Below the pieces are notes generated by a model. That model was not told the DNA's origin and did no database searches. It saw only the letters and a list, made by a program, of their open reading frames with translations. A stretch of DNA of 25,721 nt from Desulfobacterales bacterium (GTDB lineage Bacteria > Desulfobacterota > Syntrophobacteria > B119-G9), in contig JALXAI010000102.1 in NCBI GenBank assembly GCA_026992215.1, positions 1-25,721 on the forward strand. The letters are read 5' to 3'. The position numbers and the translations under genes were made by a program. Positions 23,667-25,721 of the stretch are shown here, one piece after another (within the stretch, counting starts at the first letter, position 1; each line of letters opens with the position of its first letter).

Positions 23667-23752
23667 GCGCGCGGAGGTTTCCTTTCCGCGCGCACAACCA
23701 CGGTGGTTTTTTACACGATCGGAAAAGTCGCATGCGGGCTTTTCCCGCCCGC
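23667..23752 (-). terminator. Two GC-rich hairpins downstream of proC
   Basis: Reading on the minus strand after the proC stop: GCGGGC/GCCCGC (23752-23747 with 23739-23734, 7-nt loop), then GCGCGCGGA/TCCGCGCGC (23693-23685 with 23675-23667, 9-nt loop). Neither is followed by a clear T-run. They may act as a tandem terminator or protect the 3' end. Confidence 0.45.
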
Positions 23753-23767
23753 GTGGTCATTTTCCGG

Positions 23768-24583
23768 CTATTTTTTTCCCAGTTCTTCCGATCTTCTGGC
23801 AGCGGCTTGAACCGCTCGCATTAACAGGCCTCTTGCGCCTCCCGATTCCAGCACTTCAAGCCCGTAGATGGTGGTTCCGCCCGGGGACGTTATCTGGTCT
23901 TTCAGGGCGGCTGAATGAAGACTCGTTTCGGCCATCAACTTCGCCGCACCAAGGGTGGTTTGAATTGCAAGCCTCGATGCCACCGGACGGGGCAACCCCG
24001 CCATCACGCCTCCATCCGTCAGCGCTTCTATAACCAGGAGAATGTATGCGGGACCACTTCCGCTGAGCCCGGTTACGGCATCGAGCAACTTTTCTTCCAC
24101 TTCAACCACTTCACCCACGGCAGAAAAAATGGAAAGGGCGAGCTCTCGATGTTCCCCGGTGGCTTTTGAACCGCACGCGATGGCAGAAGCTCCTTCAAGA
24201 ACCAGAGCGGGGGTATTCGGCATTACTCTGATCATAGGCACTTCCTTGCCCAGCACGCTTGAAATGGAGGCCAGTTTAACTCCTGCCATGATGGACACTA
24301 ACAGGTGTTCGTCTCCGATAACATCTCTTATATCCTGCAAAACCACCGACATCACCTGCGGTTTTACAGCCAGGATTATGACATCGGAATTATTGACAAC
24401 TTCTTTATTTGAATTGAACGTACGGACTCCGTATTCTCCGGAGAGAAACCCGAGCCTTTCCTCGGAGATATCGCTTACGAGGATACGCGAAGGATCAAGG
24501 AGGCCGGCTTTCAGAACTCCTTTTATTAACGCGCTCCCCATGTTGCCGCCGCCGATAAAAGCCAGCTTTTTGCCTTCCCACAT
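23768..24583 (-). CDS. proC: Pyrroline-5-carboxylate reductase
   Basis: The product is 271 residues, normal length, with AGGGGAG just before the ATG. It reduces pyrroline-5-carboxylate to proline with NAD(P)H, the last step of proline synthesis. Motifs are the dinucleotide loop FIGGGNMGSA (9-18), AVKPQ (72-76), RVMPNTPALV (119-128), TGLSGSGPAY (171-180) and DQITSPGGTT (229-238) near the C-terminus. It lies 44 nt behind the HicB-like gene on the same strand, so the crotonase, HicB-like and proC genes probably form one unit. Two hairpins follow the stop. Confidence 0.97.
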   Translation of the reverse strand: MWEGKKLAFIGGGNMGSALIKGVLKAGLLDPSRILVSDISEERLGFLSGEYGVRTFNSNKEVVNNSDVIILAVKPQVMSVVLQDIRDVIGDEHLLVSIMAGVKLASISSVLGKEVPMIRVMPNTPALVLEGASAIACGSKATGEHRELALSIFSAVGEVVEVEEKLLDAVTGLSGSGPAYILLVIEALTDGGVMAGLPRPVASRLAIQTTLGAAKLMAETSLHSAALKDQITSPGGTTIYGLEVLESGGARGLLMRAVQAAARRSEELGKK

Positions 24584-24627
24584 ATTCTCCCCTCCCCTTT
24601 CGATTATTTCCCTGCGTGGCTTAGATC

Positions 24628-25080
24628 TTACTCCAGTTCCCTGATCACCTTTCTTTCGAGATTTTCCACACGCTTCAGAATTCTCTCAAATTGTCTCAGG
24701 TAAATTTCCCTGCCGTGATACTTGGTCAACAGGTAAATCAAGTAGCTATTCAAACTCATCCTTGAAGCCTTGGCTCCCTCGGCCAACTCTTTGTGCAGTT
24801 CCGCCGGCATCCTGAGAGCGAACTTACCGCTGTAAGTTTGAGGCTTTCCCAGCTTTGGTTCGGGAATTTCGATGCCCTCGTCAAGGTACTTTTCAAAAAG
24901 CTTTCTTTTTCGGTTTTCGAGGTTTTTCAAAGCTTCTTCGACGGTTTTACCGGTAGCAACGAACGCATACCGCCCGAGCTGCGGAATACACGCCTCGTAT
25001 CCCGGTCCCAGCTCGGGGGGCAATGGAGTAATCTCGCAGGGGTATTCAAGCTTCATGTAATATTCGAGATCACATTTCAT
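24628..25080 (-). CDS. HicB-like protein with ribbon-helix-helix tail, no HicA partner
   Basis: The product is 150 residues. Residues about 8-75 follow the HicB fold (CEITPLPPELGPGYEACIPQ, TVEEALKNLENRKRK), and residues 83-121 a ribbon-helix-helix DNA-binding segment (SGKFALRMPAELHKELAEGA, SLNSYLIYLLTKY). A charged helix of about 25 residues ends the protein. HicB proteins neutralise the HicA RNase and bind their own promoter. No HicA-type gene is beside it: a crotonase gene lies 29 nt upstream and proC 44 nt downstream. It may be a solitary regulator of this operon. The site before the ATG (AGAGTG) is weak. Confidence 0.88.
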   Translation of the reverse strand: MKCDLEYYMKLEYPCEITPLPPELGPGYEACIPQLGRYAFVATGKTVEEALKNLENRKRKLFEKYLDEGIEIPEPKLGKPQTYSGKFALRMPAELHKELAEGAKASRMSLNSYLIYLLTKYHGREIYLRQFERILKRVENLERKVIRELE

Positions 25081-25109
25081 AAGAACACTCTAGCCGGTTA
25101 ACGATTCAT

Positions 25110-25721
25110 CTACCTTTCTTTCCACTGCGGTTTTCTTTTTTCAAGAAAAGCCTTTACGCCTTCCTGGGCATCTTCCGTACAGCAGAGCCTTGCGAATACT
25201 TCACCCATGTACTCCAGGGAATCCCCGAAGTTCATATCCCACATGGAATAAAATGATCTTTTGCCCATCTGCAAAGCGACAGGGCTCTTGGACGCCAGTT
25301 CCCTGGCCAGTTTCATGGTTTCTTCTTCCAGTTGATCTTTAGGGACCACCTTATTTACCAGTCCATAGCGCTCCGCTGTTGCTGCATCGATAATATTGCC
25401 CCTTAGAAGCATTTCAAGGGTTCTTTTCTTACCGGTGTGACGGGCAAGAGATACCGCGGGTCCCATGCAGAAAAGGCCAACGTTAATTGCGGTGGTACCG
25501 AATTTACTGTCCTCGGATGCCACGGCAAGATCACACGCAGCCACCAGCCCCGCACCGTTTGCCACGGCGTAACCATGAACACTGGCTATAACAGGCTTCA
25601 TCATTCTCGCAATAGTCCAGTGCATTTCATCCATCATACCGATCCATTTTCTGTATTCCAGAATCGATTTTCCCTCAAAATCGGTAATATCTATGCCGGC
25701 GCAAAAACTTTTGCCTGCACC
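25110..25721 (-). CDS. Crotonase-superfamily protein (ECHDC3-like), 5' end cut by the window
   Basis: The frame is open to the right edge, so 203 C-terminal residues are seen; the ATG at 25637 is internal. The CoA-binding start GAGKSFCAGIDI (at the edge) and the oxyanion-hole stretch VHGYAVANGAGLVAACDLAVAS are typical of enoyl-CoA hydratases and isomerases. Both catalytic glutamates of hydratases are missing: the first position is Gly in NGAGLVAACD, the second Ala in FGTTAINVG. The pattern, including NVGLF and the C-terminal EGVKAFLEKRKPQW, resembles the ECHDC3 group, whose reaction is poorly known. It is first of a likely unit with the HicB-like gene (29 nt gap) and proC. Confidence 0.88.
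   Translation of the reverse strand, partial: GAGKSFCAGIDITDFEGKSILEYRKWIGMMDEMHWTIARMMKPVIASVHGYAVANGAGLVAACDLAVASEDSKFGTTAINVGLFCMGPAVSLARHTGKKRTLEMLLRGNIIDAATAERYGLVNKVVPKDQLEEETMKLARELASKSPVALQMGKRSFYSMWDMNFGDSLEYMGEVFARLCCTEDAQEGVKAFLEKRKPQWKER

Larger units (their letters stand above)
23377..23767. other. Intergenic with palindrome and GC-rich hairpins
   Basis: The stretch between proC and the rhomboid gene. It contains a perfect 11-bp-arm palindrome near the rhomboid side and two GC-rich hairpins near the proC stop, listed separately. No gene was recognised; a 74-codon minus-strand ORF at 23267-23491 overlaps the rhomboid start and lacks support. Confidence 0.45.

Noticed and set aside
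23493..24033. Plus-strand ORFs across the end of proC
   Set aside because: They are shadows of proC and of the hairpin region, rich in Arg and Pro as expected from antisense GC-rich codons.
1..25721. CRISPR arrays, tRNA or rRNA genes, transposases
   Set aside because: I found no regularly spaced short repeats, no tRNA T-loop and acceptor pattern, no rRNA stretch and no transposase motif; a covariance-model search would settle the RNA question.

Overview
The window looks like a Gram-negative, probably anaerobic bacterium, most likely of the Desulfobacterota (former Deltaproteobacteria). This is an inference from gene content: Slp-type outer-membrane lipoproteins, a B12-binding radical SAM enzyme, a decarboxylase/transcarboxylase-type acyl-CoA carboxyltransferase, a MoaD/HesA pair, and Rhs proteins carrying dockerin-like repeats. 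No rRNA, tRNA or taxonomic marker confirms it.

Bases 1 to about 13,800 are accessory in character: short genes, long non-coding gaps, repeats and broken genes. The left end (1-3197) is an Rhs locus. The 3' end of one Rhs gene, with its own tip and a small four-helix membrane protein behind it, is followed by a 5'-truncated second copy of the same 697-bp core, with a different cysteine-rich tip and a small TPR protein behind it. Both cores carry an in-frame dockerin-like insert. Next come a B12/radical SAM gene (minus), a small coiled-coil ORF (minus), a 1.4-kb gap, and two tandem Slp-family lipoprotein genes (plus). A 92-bp sequence recurs at 3253 and 9300. From 9.9 to 12.6 kb lie a frameshifted small membrane gene, an intact small membrane gene, a decayed ParE-type toxin-antitoxin remnant and an intact nucleotidyltransferase/HEPN pair. 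The decayed and intact toxin-antitoxin loci sit between two about 350-bp direct repeats (about 83% identical) that contain a hairpin.

From 13,847 to the right end the window is dense, ordinary chromosome. The plus-strand genes are moaD-like and hesA/moeB-like (8-nt gap), then, behind a good sigma70-type promoter, an acyl-CoA carboxyltransferase, valS, nadC and a zinc-finger/membrane/TPR protein. The minus-strand genes read in from the right edge: a crotonase-family protein lacking both hydratase glutamates (partial), a HicB-like protein with a ribbon-helix-helix tail, proC, and a rhomboid protease with a C-terminal TPR domain. The two strands converge with 10 nt between stop codons at 21,884/21,895, exactly where the rhomboid and the zinc-finger protein meet. 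Their C-terminal TPR halves look homologous, so they may be functional partners.

The strongest candidates for something new are the dockerin-bearing Rhs tips, the rhomboid/zinc-finger pair with a shared TPR module, and the repeat-bounded toxin-antitoxin segment.
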